From assembly GCA_032622095.1 (NCBI GenBank), contig CP136069.1, positions 15,796,450 to 15,860,449 on the forward strand: DNA of 64,000 bases, in the 5' to 3' direction. Positions 1 through 11,990 of the stretch are shown here, piece by piece; the stretch's first letter is position 1; each line of letters begins with the position of its first letter. This stretch comes from Siphonodentalium dalli. Its lineage: Eukaryota > Mollusca > Scaphopoda > Gadilida > Siphonodentaliidae. The notes beneath the pieces were generated by a model. That model searched no databases, was not told the DNA's origin, and worked only from the letters and a program-made list of their open reading frames with translations. A program made the position numbers and the translations under genes.

Positions 1-179
1 CATAAAAAATATAATAAGCTTGCTACACGTTTGATTCATGTCATATGTTCTTGGGACATCTTATGAGCATCAAATGAATCCATACAGAATAGGCAACTCA
101 TCGATGGTATGGAGTTATCTCCACTGCCCACAGTACCCACTGTCCCACTCCACCCCTGTTTCCCACACACTGCAGAGAC
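1..179. other. No gene seen at left edge
   Basis: AT-rich sequence leading into the first tandem array. I see no coding frame, RNA gene or repeat here. Confidence 0.5.
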
Positions 180-1235
180 TCAAATTTGATGTTCACCATT
201 TTAGGGGCCCATCATAGAAAATGAGTAGGTGGCTAAATCTTGGGATTCTGTGAATATAATATGGATGTTGGGACATATCTGAACCTTCTGCATCTGTGCA
301 TGACACTGATATAGTTGACTTACGTTTTCACTGCACGGGCTCCATATCGGGGTTCAAACATTTAAGGGCCCATCACTGAAAATGTGTATGTGCCTATATC
401 TTTGGATTCTGGCATATAATATGGATGTTGGGCATATATAGACCGTCCTGCAGCTGTACATGACTCATATATAGTTGACTTAGGTTTTCACTGCACGAAC
501 TTCATTTTGGGGTTCAAACAGAAATTGTGTATGTGCCTATACTTTGGTTCTGGCATATAATATGGATGTTGGGACAAATGTGGACCGTCCTGCATCTGTA
601 CATGACTCATATATACATGTAGTTGAATTAGGTTTAAACTGCATGGGATCAAATTTGGGGTTCGCCATTTCAAGGGCCCTTTCATAGAAATGGGCAGTTG
701 CCTAAATCTTTGGATTCTGGGAATATATTGTAGGTGTTATGACATATCTGGAATCTCCTGCATCTGTACAGGACTCCGATATAGTTGACTTAGGTTTAGA
801 CTACACAGGCTCCAATTTGGGGTTCAACATTTTAAGGGCCCATCATAGAAAATGGGTAGGTGCCTAAATCTTTGAATTCTGGGAATATAATATGGATGTT
901 GGGACATATCTGGACCCTCCTGCATCTGTACGTGACTCATATATAGTTGACATAGGTTATCACTGCACATACTAGTACATCATTTTGGGGGGGGTTCAAA
1001 CATTTAAGGGCCCATCACAGAAAATGTGTATTGATGTGCCTATATCTTTGGATTCTGGCATATAATAAGGACGTTGGGACATACATGGACCGTCCTGCAT
1101 CTGTACATGAATCATTTATAGCTGACATGTTTAAACTTCACGGGTTCAAATTTGGGGTTCACAATTTTAAGGGCCCATCATAGAAGATGGGTAGGTACCC
1201 AAATCTTTGGATTCTGGACATATAATATGAATTAT
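180..1235. repeat. Tandem array A, ~160-bp unit, about 6-7 diverged copies
   Basis: The landmark GGGCCCATCA recurs near 204, 366, 834, 1006 and 1169. Degenerate versions occur near 521 and 674, so the spacing is about 155-170 bp. Each unit also carries 'TCTTTGGATTCTGG', 'ATAATATGGATGTTGGGAC', 'CTGCATCTGTACATGACTC' and 'ATATAGTTGACTTAGGTTT'. Copies differ by many substitutions and small indels, so the array is old or slowly homogenised. I see no open reading frame shared by the copies. Confidence 0.85.
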
Positions 1236-1239
1236 TTTT

Positions 1240-2281
1240 TGTGACTAGTATTACATGCTGGCTTGATGGATATAGTTAGCTACATTGTGACCATCATGAC
1301 CAGCTATAGTGACTAATGGAACTGGCTAGATAGACTTACCACCATGGTTAGCTATGATGTCTACACTTACCAGATTTTCTGTATAGATTATCCACCATAG
1401 CTAGCTACTTTGATCGATATTACTGTCCATATGTACTGAAAAACCACAATGACTAAATATAGTAACCAATGTAGCTCACTAAATAGACTTACCGCCCTGG
1501 TGAGCTATAGTGACTATTATTATTAGCCGGATATATAGACCATCCGCCAGTGCTAGCTATATTGATTATTATTACTGCCTATTTAAACTGCACAACCACC
1601 ATGATTAGCCATTATGACTACAGTAACTGGCTAGATAGACTTACCACCCTGGCTAGCTGCAGTGACTACTATTACTAGCTTGTGGTATAGACTATCTTCC
1701 TATCTGGCTACTTTGATCTATATTACTGCCCATATATACTGAATAACCACCATGACTAGCTATAGGCATACAAAATGACTGTTTATATGAATAATTAACT
1801 GTCTAGATAGACGACTTGACACCCAGGTTAGCTTGAGTGACTACACTTACTAGCTTTCTGGAAAGATTATCCGCTATAGCTAGCTATGTTGATCAATACT
1901 ACTGCCCACATGTACTGATTAACCACAATGGCTAGCTATAGTGACTGATTAACTAGCTAGATAGATTTACCACCCAGGTTAGCTATAGTGACTACATTTA
2001 CTAGCTTACTGTGTAGAATATTATACACTTATAGCTACTTTGATCAATATTGCTGCCCACATGTACTAAGTAGCCATCACGACTAGCTACAGTGACTAAT
2101 GTAACTGGCAATATAGACATACCACCCTGATTGGCTATAGTGACTATTATCAATAGCTGTTTATAGACTAGCCGTCATTGGTAGCTATATGCATCGAGAT
2201 TACTGCCTAGTTAAACTAAACAACCACCATGACCAACTATTGTGTCTAATGTAACTGGCTAGAGAGACCTATCGCCCTTGG
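1240..2281. repeat. Tandem array B, ~155-bp unit, about 7 diverged copies
   Basis: The landmark 'CTAGATAGACTTACCACC' (with variants) recurs near 1330, 1482, 1635, 1807, 1960, 2113 and 2255. Each unit also carries 'TAGCTATAGTGACTA', 'TTTGATCNATATTACTGCCC' and 'AACCACCATGACTAGC'. It abuts array A on the left and array C on the right but shares no obvious sequence with either. Short runs of CTAGCTA and TAGCTA give the unit a quasi-palindromic texture. Confidence 0.8.
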
Positions 2282-5200
2282 TTAGCAGTTTAGCAGCATA
2301 GCACCGGTAGAATTCCGTTTGAGACTCTATTTTTTTATATTTTCATTCCTTAGCAGTTTATCAAAATAGCACCGCTAGAATTCCGTTTGAAACTCACTTT
2401 TCCAATAATTCCATTCCTTAGCAGTTTAGCAGCATAGCACCGCTAGCATTCAGTTTGAGACTCTATTTTTAATATTTTCATTCCTTAGCAGTTTAGCAGC
2501 ATAGCACTGCTAGAATTGAGTTTGAAACTCTCTTTTTTAATATTTTCATTCCTTAGCAGCTTAGCAGCATAGCACTGCTAGATTTGAGTTTGAAACTCTC
2601 CTTTTTAATATTTTTATTCCTTAGCAGTTTAGCAACAGAGCACTGCTAGAATTGAGTTTGAAAGTCTCGTTTTTAATATTTTTATTCCTTAGCAGTTTAG
2701 CAGCAGAGCACTGCTAAAACTGAGATTGAAACTCTCTTTTTTAATATTTTTATTCCTTAGCAGTTTAGCAGCATAACACTGCTAGAATTGAGTTTGAAAG
2801 TCTCGTTTTTAATATTTTTATTCCTTAGCAGTTTAGCAGCAGAGCACTGCTAGAATTGAGTTTGAAACTCTCGTTTTTAATATTTTTATTTCTTAGCTGT
2901 TTAGCAGCAGAGCACTGCTAGAATTCAGTTTGAGACTCTCTTTTTTAATATTTTCATTCCTTAGCAGTTTAGCAGCATAGCACTGCTAGAATTGAGTTTG
3001 AAACTCTCTTTTTTAATATTTTCATTCCTTAGCAGTTTAGCAGCATAGCACCGCTAGAATTCAGTTTGAAACTCTCTTTTTTAATATTATCATTCCTTAG
3101 CAGTTTATCAGCATATCACCGCTAGAATTCACTTTGAAACTCTCTTTTTTAATATGTTCATTCGTTAGCAGTTTAGCAGTAGAGCACTGCTAGAATTGAG
3201 TTTGAAACTCTCTTTTTTAATATTTCCATTCCTTAGCAGTTTAGCAGCATAGAACTGCTAGAATTGTGTTTGAAACTCTCTTTTTTAATATTTTCATTCC
3301 TTAGCAGTTTAGCAGCATAGCACTGCTAGAATTCAGTTTGAAACTCTCTTTTTTAATATTTTCATTCCTTAGCAGTTTAGCAGCATAGCACTGCTAGAAT
3401 TCAGTTAGAAAATCTCTGTTTTAATATTTTCATTCCTTAGCAGTTTAGCAGCATAGCACCGCTAGAATTCAGTTTGAAACTCTCTTTTTTAATATGTTTA
3501 TTCGTTAGCAGTTTAGCAGCATAGCACTGCTAGAATTCAGTTTGAGGCTCTCTTTTGTAATATTTTCATTCTTTAGCAATTTAGCAGCATAGCACTGCTA
3601 GAATTGAGTTTGAAACTCTCTTTTTTAATATTTTCATTCCTTAGCAGTTTAGCAGCAGAGCACTGCTAGAATTGAGTTTGAAACTATCTTTTTTAATATT
3701 TTTATTCCTTAGCAGTTTAGCCGCAGAGCACTGCTAAAATTCAGTTTGAAACTCTCTTTCTTAATATTATCATTCCTTAGCAGTTTAGCAGCATAGCACT
3801 GCTAGAATTGAGATTGAAATTCTCTTTTTTAATATTTTTATTTCTTAGCAGTTTAGCAGCAGGGCCCTGCTAGAATTGAGTTTGAAACTCTCTTTTTTAA
3901 TATTGTCATTCCTTAGCAGTTTAGCAGCATAGCACCGCTAGAATTCAGTTTGAAACTCTCTTTTTTAACATTATCATTCCTTAGCAGTTTATCAGCATAT
4001 CACCGCTAGAATTCACTTTGAAACTCTCTTTTTTAATATGTTCATTCGTTAGCAGTTTAGCAGCATAGCACTGCTAGAATTGAGTTTGAAACTCTCTTTT
4101 TTAATATTTCCATTCCTTAGCAGTTTAGCAGCATAGAACTGCTAGAATTGTGTTTGAAACTCTCTTTTTTAATATTTTCATTCCTTAGCAGTTTAGCAGC
4201 ATAGCACTGCTAGAATTGAGTTTGAAACTCTCTTTTTTAATATTTTCATTCCTTAGCAGTTTAGCAGCATAGCACTGCTAGAATTCAGTTTGAAACTCTC
4301 TTTTTTAATATTTTCATTCCTTAGCAGTTTAGCAGCATAGCACTGCTAGAATTCAGTTAGAAAATCTCTGTTTTAATATTTTCATTCGTTAGCAGTTTAG
4401 CAGCATAGCACTGCTAGAATTGAGTTTGAAACTCTCGTTTTCAATATTTTTATTCCTTAGCAGTTTAGCAGCATAGCACTGCTAGAATTGAGTTTGAAAC
4501 TCTCGTTTTCAATATTTTCATTCCTTAGCAGTTTAGCAGCATAGCACCGCTAGAATTCAGTTTGAAACTCTCTTTTTTAATATGTTCATTCGTTATCAGT
4601 TTAGCAGCATAGCACTGCTAGAATTCAGTTTGAAACTCTTTTTAATATTTTCATTCCTTAGCAGTTTAGCAGCATAGCACTGCTAGAATTCAGTTTGAAA
4701 CTCTCTGTTTTAATATTTTCATTCCTTAGCAGTTTAGCAGCATAGCTCTGCTAGAATTCAGTTTGAAACTCTCTGTTTTAATATTTTCATTCCTTAGCAA
4801 TTTAGCAGCATAGCACTGCTAGAATTCAGTTTGAAACTCTCTGTTTTAATATTTTCATTCCTTAGCAGTTTAGCAGCATAGCTCTGCTAGAATTCAGTTT
4901 GAAACTCTCTTTTTTAATATTTTCATTCCTTAGCAGTTTAGCAGCATAGCTTTGCTAGAATTCAGTTTGAAACTCTTTTTTAATATCATCATCCCTTAGC
5001 AGTTTAGCAGCATAGCACTGCTAGAATTCAGTTTGAAACTCTCTGTTTTAATATTTTCATTCCTTAGCAGTTTAGCAGCATAGCACTGCTAGAATTCAGT
5101 TTGAAACTCTCTTTTTTTAATATTTTCATTCCTTAGCAGTTTAGCAGCATAGCACTGCTAGATTTGAGTTTGAAACTCTCTTTTTTAATATGTTCATTCG

Positions 5201-5652
5201 TTAGCAGTTTAGCAGCATAGCACCGCTAGAATTCAGTTTGAAACTCTCTTTTTTAATATGTTCATTTGTTAGCAGTTTAGCAGCGTAGCACCGCTAGAAT
5301 TCAGTTTGAGGCTCTCTTTTTTAATATGTTCATTCTTTAGCAGTTTAGCAGCATAGCACTGCTAGAATTGAGTTTGAAACTCTCGTTTTTAATATTTTTA
5401 TTCCTTAGCAGTTTAGCAGCATAGCACCGCTAGAATTCCGTTTGAAACTCTCTTTTCCAATAATTCCATTCCTTAGCAGTTTAGCAGCATAGCACCGCTG
5501 GCATTCAGTTTGAGACTCTATTTTTTAATATTTTCATTCCTTAGCAGTTTAGCTGCATAGCACTGCTAGAATTGAGTTTGAAACTCTCTTTTTTAATATT
5601 TTCATTCCTTAGCAGTTTAGTAGCATAGCACTGCTAGAATTCAGTTTGATAC
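2282..5652. repeat. Tandem array C, 68-bp satellite, about 49 copies
   Basis: The 68-bp unit contains, in order, TTAGCAGTTTAGCAGCATAG, CACTGCTAGAATTCAGTTTG, AAACTCTC, a T-run and TAATATTTTCATTCC. TAGCAGT near the start pairs with ACTGCTA thirteen bases later, giving a 7-bp stem. In many copies GAGTTT-G-AAACTC forms a second short inverted repeat. Variant units occur in a regular order. The variant ATCAGCATAT occurs at 3107 and 3991, and AGAACT at 3251 and 4135. Both pairs are 884 bp apart, exactly 13 units, so a multi-unit block has been duplicated. The right end decays at 5650. Confidence 0.95.
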
Positions 5653-6174
5653 GCCCTTTTCTTGATTCAGTTGCACTTAGCACTTGGCCCCTAAAAATAT
5701 GAGTACCAAAAAAAATTTGATACATGTATCTCTGATTAATCGTTAATCATTAATTTTTCGCATTCAGAAATTTTTCAATATGCCCATTAGCGTGATCGAT
5801 GATAAATGCACTGTACTCTTAGTGTTACATGGTTGCGAGGTACATGTATATGGTACAAATCTGCGAGTTACATGTATGCTAAACAAATTTTTATATCAGA
5901 TTTATGGAGGCACGTACTCAGCACTAGGATGATTTTTCATTGCTTCCACATGTGCTTGCTTTGACAGTGAGCTACATGTAGAACTAATATTTCGAAATTT
6001 GGAAAATTCCCAGGCCCTCCTTATAAGCTAATATAACATGTGAGATCTAAAACCCTAAATGTAAACCATGGATGAAATATGTCCACCTTAATATGGACTT
6101 TTTGCCGAGTTTTATGTGCTCGCATACATGAACTACTTAGTCAAATGTTGTCATGCCTACAACTTTTTGCGTAT
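5653..6174. other. No gene seen between satellite and foldback element
   Basis: AT-rich DNA with several TACATGTA motifs. I see no supported coding region or repeat. Confidence 0.5.
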
Positions 6175-6539
6175 TTAACCCTTTACCCAACAGAACGGTC
6201 CTGTGCCAATGCATTCTCTTATATATGCGAGTCGACCATAGGTTGCCTCGCATATATAAGAGAATGCATTGGCTTAACACATATTAAAGAAAAAATGGTA
6301 AAAAGTGTTAAAAAAAAGTTTTTTTTAGGCCAATGCATTCTCTTATATATGCGAGGCGACCTATGGTCGACTCGCATATATAAGAGAATGCATTGGCACA
6401 GGGCATAACTGTAACTATCACAATGTGCTCAATGAGCCGGTTCCAATGATACCCATATTTCCATGGTTTTATTGAGACAGACCGAAGATAATTTAGGCTG
6501 TTAGGGCGTTTCTGGGCGTTCTGTTGGGTAAAGGGTTAA
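6175..6539. mobile_element. piggyBac-like MITE carrying two large hairpins (copy 1)
   Basis: The element is bounded by TTAA (6175-6178 and 6536-6539), and the terminal inverted repeats begin CCCTTTACCCAACAGAACG. TTAA duplications with CCC-starting termini are typical of the piggyBac superfamily, so the assignment is family knowledge plus inference. Inside lie two perfect 27-bp-stem hairpins, 6205-6273 and 6329-6397, whose arms begin GCCAATGCATTCTCTTATAT. Their ~15-nt loops are near reverse complements of each other, so the second hairpin is an inverted copy of the first. There is no transposase. A second full copy in the opposite orientation lies at 27669-28068. Confidence 0.85.
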
Positions 6540-6662
6540 CAGAGTTTATGACTTTGCAATTTTACAACAGCTTATAACGATCAAATGTTATTATTTCGTT
6601 AAAAACTCATAAGTACTATGAATGGTACTATGAACCCAGTATCCACATACTAGTACTCACAC
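6540..6662. other. Short unassigned spacer
   Basis: AT-rich spacer with no feature that I can support. Confidence 0.4.
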
Positions 6663-6882
6663 CTACCATGCAATGTGCCGCCTCTCCGTCTGACATGGCC
6701 ACCTCTATGGCCAGAATGTTGTTATACGCCCTTTTGACATATGTGTTGGAGTGACCTACTAGGTCGAAATCCAGTGCCACATCCACGTAATATTGTGTTT
6801 GTGTGAGCAAGGTGCCCAATAAGTATGATTCCACTTGTGAACTTAATTGTAAGGTGTGATTTGTTGAAAGTTTTGCACTCAT
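6663..6882 (-). CDS. Possible internal exon of an unrecognised host gene
   Basis: On the minus strand an open frame of about 73 codons reads like a globular protein, with segments such as VESYLLGTLLTQTQYYVDV and NNILAIEVAMSDGEAAHCMV. It ends at a plausible donor (G|GTGTGAGT, GT at 6661-6662). It is preceded by a pyrimidine-containing stretch ending in AG near 6879, which could be an acceptor. I do not recognise the family. No neighbouring exon could be linked, so this may be a decayed gene fragment or chance. The composition is unlike the AT-rich noise ORFs around it, which is the main reason for listing it. Confidence 0.25.
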
Positions 6883-7397
6883 GAAAAGGTTGGTGTAAGG
6901 ATTTATTGTAAGTATAGCTAATCGTTATCGCCGAAGTATGGGTTAAACATCTGTCAATCGTGGTCGGCCTCTCATTATCCTTACCGTTATGCCAGTTGTA
7001 TTCACTGTTATACAAGTTTGTCACGGTAAAGACAACACATGAAAGCGGTAAAGACACTTACTAGTACCTCCTCATAATCCTGGAAATTCTACAAATTTGT
7101 TGAAAAATACTAGCGATATAACAAGATACACCAATGCATTCATAGATTCAAATTGAAATTTTCAAATGTATCATGGTTTTATGTGCAAAAATCAAGATTG
7201 ACTTTAAGAGTTTTTTTTAAGATTTGGTTATTTGTATGCATGTCAGTAATGAGACAATGCACAAGTGTCTTATCCATATAGTATACTTCTACAAAGCCTC
7301 CGCTCCAAATGAAGCCACCGGTTCGGGGAACACTGTGGCCGAACGACCTTTTATTCTGCTGGTTATTTAAAGAGGTCGATTACTTAGGGCATTACTG
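6883..7397. other. No gene seen
   Basis: AT-rich DNA. I see no repeat copy or coding frame that I can support. Confidence 0.4.
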
Positions 7398-7690
7398 TAG
7401 CCTTAATATATCGAGTGTGTTGTGTCTGACAGAACACTGGCCAGTGTAAATAGTGGTAAACAGGTCAGGGGTTCCACAATTATTTGTGCATGACCAAATA
7501 ACTCTTTAGTCTTATTCGCCGAGGTGGGGTGGTGGAGGGGAATTGTTTTTGGTTAGGTATACACAGAGATATATGGTTATTATATCCCCCGATATTAGTT
7601 GGCGGGTATATTGTTGACCGTCCGACCGTACAAACATTTTGCTTTGTAACTCAAGAGCAGGTTGTCATATTTTGATGCCCTATGGCACGG
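7398..7690. repeat. Dispersed repeat family R1, copy 1
   Basis: This stretch aligns by eye over ~300 bp with 17019-17325 in the same orientation. Shared blocks include TAGCCTTAATATATCGAG, AACACTGGCCAGTGTAAATA, GTAAACAGGTCAGGGGTTC, GGTTAGGTATACACA, CGATATTAGT and TGTCATATTTTGATGC. AACACTGGCCAGTGT contains the palindrome ACACTGGCCAGTGT. No coding capacity was seen, and the class is unknown. Confidence 0.8.
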
Positions 7691-7954
7691 TGTTCCTTCC
7701 ATTGATGGCAATTTTAACAAATATAAATATTCCTGCAACGAATGCCGCCCGTGCCTTTAATGTTCTCCAGATAATACTGAGTATCAGATGACTTTCATGT
7801 CAAATCCCATTATCATCAGCAAATTCTTGCACAGACAAGGTCTACTATCAATGGAGCAAATTTATGCAACACACATGATCTGTTGAATCTTCCAATCTAG
7901 GGGAAAGGGTCTGAGGGGGGTCTAACATTTGATTATATTGAGTTGGGAAAATCC
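7691..7954. other. Unassigned spacer
   Basis: No feature that I can support. Confidence 0.4.
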
Positions 7955-8046
7955 TATGCCAATGCATTCTAACAATTTTTACCTTGACCTTGTAATCCAG
8001 TGCATTCTCTTATATATCAATTAATAATATGTGAGGCTCCATATGT
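7955..8046. repeat. Degenerate fragment of the hairpin MITE
   Basis: It contains GCCAATGCATTCT and GTGCATTCTCTTATATAT, the arm sequence of the hairpins at 6205 and 27822. The mirror arms are lost and no TTAA ends are visible, so it is a relic. Confidence 0.55.
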
Positions 8047-9240
8047 CAGTGATCTTTACTGATTAGACCGGGTTGTGGCTGAGGTAGCTCTCACCCGGAG
8101 ATGGAGAAATTCCTATGTTGATTTTCTATTTCTGGGTACCATTCTACATCAGAATTTCTGAGGTGTATGGGGCAAAGCCCAGAATTATTTTTTTAAATGG
8201 TCAAACTCATGTCAAAATTCCTTGAAAATGGCTATATTCTAAAAAATCATTCTATGATGGTTAAAATTGTGATAAATGAAACGAAACATCCACTTAACTG
8301 ACCCCAATTAGTCTACTTATTATGAACAAAAAGAAATATCACAAAAGGATAGACGTATTTTGAAAACAAGTCGATAATTTTTTGGCCTATATTTGACGAA
8401 ATTTCAATGGTAATAACTTAAAAATCGTTCCTTAAATCACAACCAAATGAGCTTTAAAAACAGCTCACATCATTTGTGCTACTATCTAATGAGAAATTAT
8501 TACCATTTATTGTATATGTTTCGTTATATTCATGACATTGTTACCCCTACCGTCATTTTGTAAACTAGAATGGTCATGTCTCCCAATGTTTGCACTACGA
8601 ACTCCCACGCAACGGGGATCTCTATTCAAGAAATATCAATCATCTGCATACCGGACATTCATAAACTAAATGGTCCCGGGCTATGCCCTTGACCATCTTG
8701 GCATTTAGTTTACGAATGTCCAGTAGCTCTTCCATTAACCCTGACATAGAGCCACATATGTTTTTGTGTACAGGTACTCCAATCAATAATGCAGGCATGC
8801 CAAAAATATCTTCAGAAATTCCACCATATATTTACAAAAATAATGCTCTGCTAGTATTTGATGTTATATGTACATGTAGCTACAATGGCACTGATTATTG
8901 TTACGTCCAATGCTGTTTTAGATTTAATTAGATCTTTGAGCATTTTCCGAAATATAATTAATGTACAAAAACATGACAAATTCTGAATATTACTGTTTGG
9001 TTATAACCAATTTTGGGCATCCAATCCTGTTGTAATGGGTCGGCAAATGCCTAGAACAATGTGTGATATATGAGTCCGCTTAACAGAAGGTATACGCTTC
9101 AATCCATCACTGGAAGTTTCCACCTTCATCATTCCATGATGTTCTGTGAGAATTATATCTCATGTCCAAGCTGAGCTACATTAACACTTTTATTAATGTA
9201 CATGTACATCATCTCGTTTGGCCCATTATTTGCAGGTAGG
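8047..9240. other. No gene seen
   Basis: AT-rich DNA. A short inverted pair occurs near 8655-8720, where GGACATTC...AAACTAAATG is followed by CATTTAGTTTACGAATGTCC. I see no supported coding region. Confidence 0.4.
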
Positions 9241-9817
9241 AACATGTTTGGAACTACATTGGAACTACAGAGAAGAATATGATCCCGATCCCTGAGCTTC
9301 GGGTAGTGTAATTCGATGTTCATACTAAGAATTAAAGGATCAACATCATACCCACAGGTTGCATCCATGTACATGTGTATGTATAGCAGGAAATTCTCTA
9401 ACGTGGTGACCAGGATGAAAGTCATACAATGTTCCGCTTCCAGTAAGAAACCACATCTTTGATTGGTCAGAAAGTCGCACAACATATCCCATGTTTACAT
9501 CTGGAGCCATCAACATAACGGAAACATGTTTGGAACTACATTGGAAGTATAGAGAAGAAGTTCAACACAACAAACACTTAAATGATTCTGAGCTTGAGGC
9601 AGTGTAGTTTGGTGTTCGTACTAAGAATTAAAGGTTCAGCATCGTACGCACAGGTTGCATCTATGTACATGTGTATGTACTGCAGGAAATTCTCTTAACA
9701 TGGTGACCAGGATGAAAATCATACAATGTTCCGCTCCCAGTAAGAAACCGCGTCTTTGATCAAAGAGTTGCGCAACATATTCTATGTTTACATCTGGAGC
9801 ATCAACATAACGGAAAC
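9241..9817. repeat. Local tandem duplication, two ~290-bp copies
   Basis: Unit 1 starts at 9241 and unit 2 at 9533, both with AACATGTTTGGAACTACATT. They stay alignable to about 9532 and 9817 through blocks such as ACTAAGAATTAAAGG, ACAGGTTGCATC, GGTGACCAGGATGAAA and ATACAATGTTCCGCT. On the minus strand unit 1 (9153-9485) has an uninterrupted ~110-codon frame. Unit 2 has a frame break in the equivalent place. This could be a duplicated exon decaying in one copy, but the encoded sequence is not recognisable. Confidence 0.75.
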
Positions 9818-10243
9818 CAAGACCGTCCCATCGTCTCTCGATGGCCTTTTCATGACGTCATTTGTGTTGGAGAGAGGTATTGGAGATTTTGACATTTTCT
9901 GCTGATCATTCTTCGGAATAAGTGCCAAATTAATGTGAATGACCTGGACCGTTGGTGGAACATATACACTATTCTGGTAGATTGGCGGTAACCTGGCATG
10001 ACATTGACCGCTTCTAGCGTATGTTCAACCTCGTTGCTTTGCGAATTGGTTGAACATAAACCCGAAGTCGTCAATGTCACACCATGTTACCATCAATCCA
10101 CCACAACTAAACTAAAAACGTTTTCCTGAACAAACAGTTTCGCTATAAAATTATGAAACGATCTTAGAGAGAGTTGTTGTCACTCTCGGGCATCGCATCG
10201 ATGAGTTGATTGAGTGGTTAAATATAGAATATCCATAAGTAAT
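9818..10243. other. No gene seen
   Basis: A minus-strand frame from 10080 to 9850 has no recognisable domain. I see nothing else to report. Confidence 0.35.
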
Positions 10244-10380
10244 GTTTGACGAGATACATCGTTTATTTTCGCGAGTAGGATTCAGTACATAAATTCCAAA
10301 TTGGAACCGAGCTTTAGCGAAGTTCCCCCATTTGCTGAATTATGTATTCGAGCGAAAATAAGCCTTGTATCTCGTCAAAC
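10244..10380. mobile_element. Short foldback (MITE-like) element
   Basis: GTTTGACGAGATACA at the left end is matched by its reverse complement ending at 10380. Imperfect pairing continues inward for ~30 bp, including TTATTTTCGC. The centre repeats GAGCTTTAGCGAAG. Its size and terminal pairing suggest a small non-autonomous DNA transposon. No clean target duplication could be fixed. Confidence 0.6.
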
Positions 10381-11810
10381 TATATGGGTATTATTTTTAT
10401 CCATTTTAAATATCATTATAATGAAATTATGTGCAATTGTTGGCTAAAAAAGCAGTACACAAGAGCGTTCTCAATTATGATTGTCTATACTCTTTGCTTT
10501 TGTGGATTTACGTGGTACCCATACAAAAAATGATGATGCCAAGTATTTTTCCTTGTAAGCTGAAAATTATCTAAGGCAATTTTGGCAAATTTGGTGATTA
10601 ATATGTTCTTTCACTGCATATAACGATACCTCAAGTGGACTACACACAATTATCTTTTGGCTAATGACTATGCGAGGTGCGAGGGCTGTTGTGACTCTAC
10701 TCGACTGAAATGGTATGAAAGAGGCTACAATACTATCTCGGATGCCACGCACCTGGTGTCTCGATGCTCGTAGTGAATGATACGGGAGAGTGGCTCCGCC
10801 CAGTTGTGACGAGGGATACTAATCCATGCCCGTAATGTTCTCTGGGTTGAAGACTGATATCAGGTCTGAAGGATGCTTCCGTCTTTTGTATTATTGGTTA
10901 AAGCTATAAAACAATATTTTGAACATGAACATGTTATGTTCTTTGGAATTATTTATCGACTCTTGTGTAGTCCACAACTGCATATAAACAATACAACCAT
11001 TAGTTCATGCACTCACATTAGTATTGCAAAGCCCACAAAGTGAATTTTTTTAATATATATAAATATGTTTGAACAAATAAAAATCTCTAAAATAGATAAA
11101 AACAACCCAATACGTGAATTTTTTGGAATAAAGTAGAGACCCAGTGAAAGACCAGGAATTTTTTATGCGGACCTTTCACATGAATATATCAATTGAGTTT
11201 GAAGATTTATTTTACCTGAATTACAGCCCTTAGTATGTCAGTTTTGTAATGCTATATATGACCTGTGGCACGATACCATGAACAAACTTCAACAAATTCC
11301 ATTCATATTGGTTATATGGATCTTTCACAACAATATCTCATTTGAGTTCAAAAGTAGGGATTGTCAGATATCTTTTCTACCAGAGTTATGGCACTTAGTT
11401 CTTCTTTAGTTCATCCATTTTTTTTATATATATACATAAATTTATTGATTCTTGGTAAAACAGATTCACTAATATGAGCACAAAAACATCTTGACCAGAG
11501 CAATTTTTTATGCACAACCTTGTTTTTATATACATCCTTGAAAAAACATAAATTGAGTATTATACGAAACTAGCTGGGTATCCGTCATTGATCTTGTTAA
11601 GAATGCGTTATTAGCGGGGCCCTTTAAGTCATTTAACTATGAAGTATGACTGTATCTGAGATAAACAGCAGCTGCGATATATAAATCAAGATAAAGTTAC
11701 ATCTATCTTTTAAGTGGATAATAAATGCTCTTTAATGCTGATTAGTAGCGCATCTTTAAATAATTTGATGCCCACAGCACCTATCCCATGACATTAACCG
11801 TGCATTATTT
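10381..11810. other. No supported gene
   Basis: AT-rich DNA. A minus-strand frame at 10567-10752 (61 codons) follows an AG, but I recognise no domain and could not connect it to another exon. Confidence 0.4.
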
Positions 11811-11990
11811 TACTTTTGTGCAATTTCCCCACATATCTTCTGAACTGATAAGAAACGCTCTTTATTGGTTATATCATTTTGGAACCCCCCCACCCCTTAC
11901 GTCATCTGGGGGTCAAATGCGTTGTTACCCGCAATTTTCCGACATATTTTCTAATGTGATAAGGAACGCTCTTTATTGCTCATTTTGCTT
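11811..11990. repeat. Two diverged copies of a ~115-bp repeat
   Basis: Two blocks share 'GCAATTTYCCNACATAT', then 'TGATAAGRAACGCTCTTTAT' after a short gap. They start near 11820 and 11930. A weaker third copy may lie near 11710 (ATAATAAATGCTCTTTA). Confidence 0.5.

Noticed and set aside
2282-5652. CRISPR array interpretation of the 68-bp repeats
   Set aside because: There are no unique spacers between repeats; the whole 68-bp unit is repeated, and the surroundings are eukaryotic.
6079-6408. 109-codon plus-strand frame across the MITE hairpins
   Set aside because: It translates the hairpin arms (ECIGL and RMHW repeats) and recurs only with the MITE.
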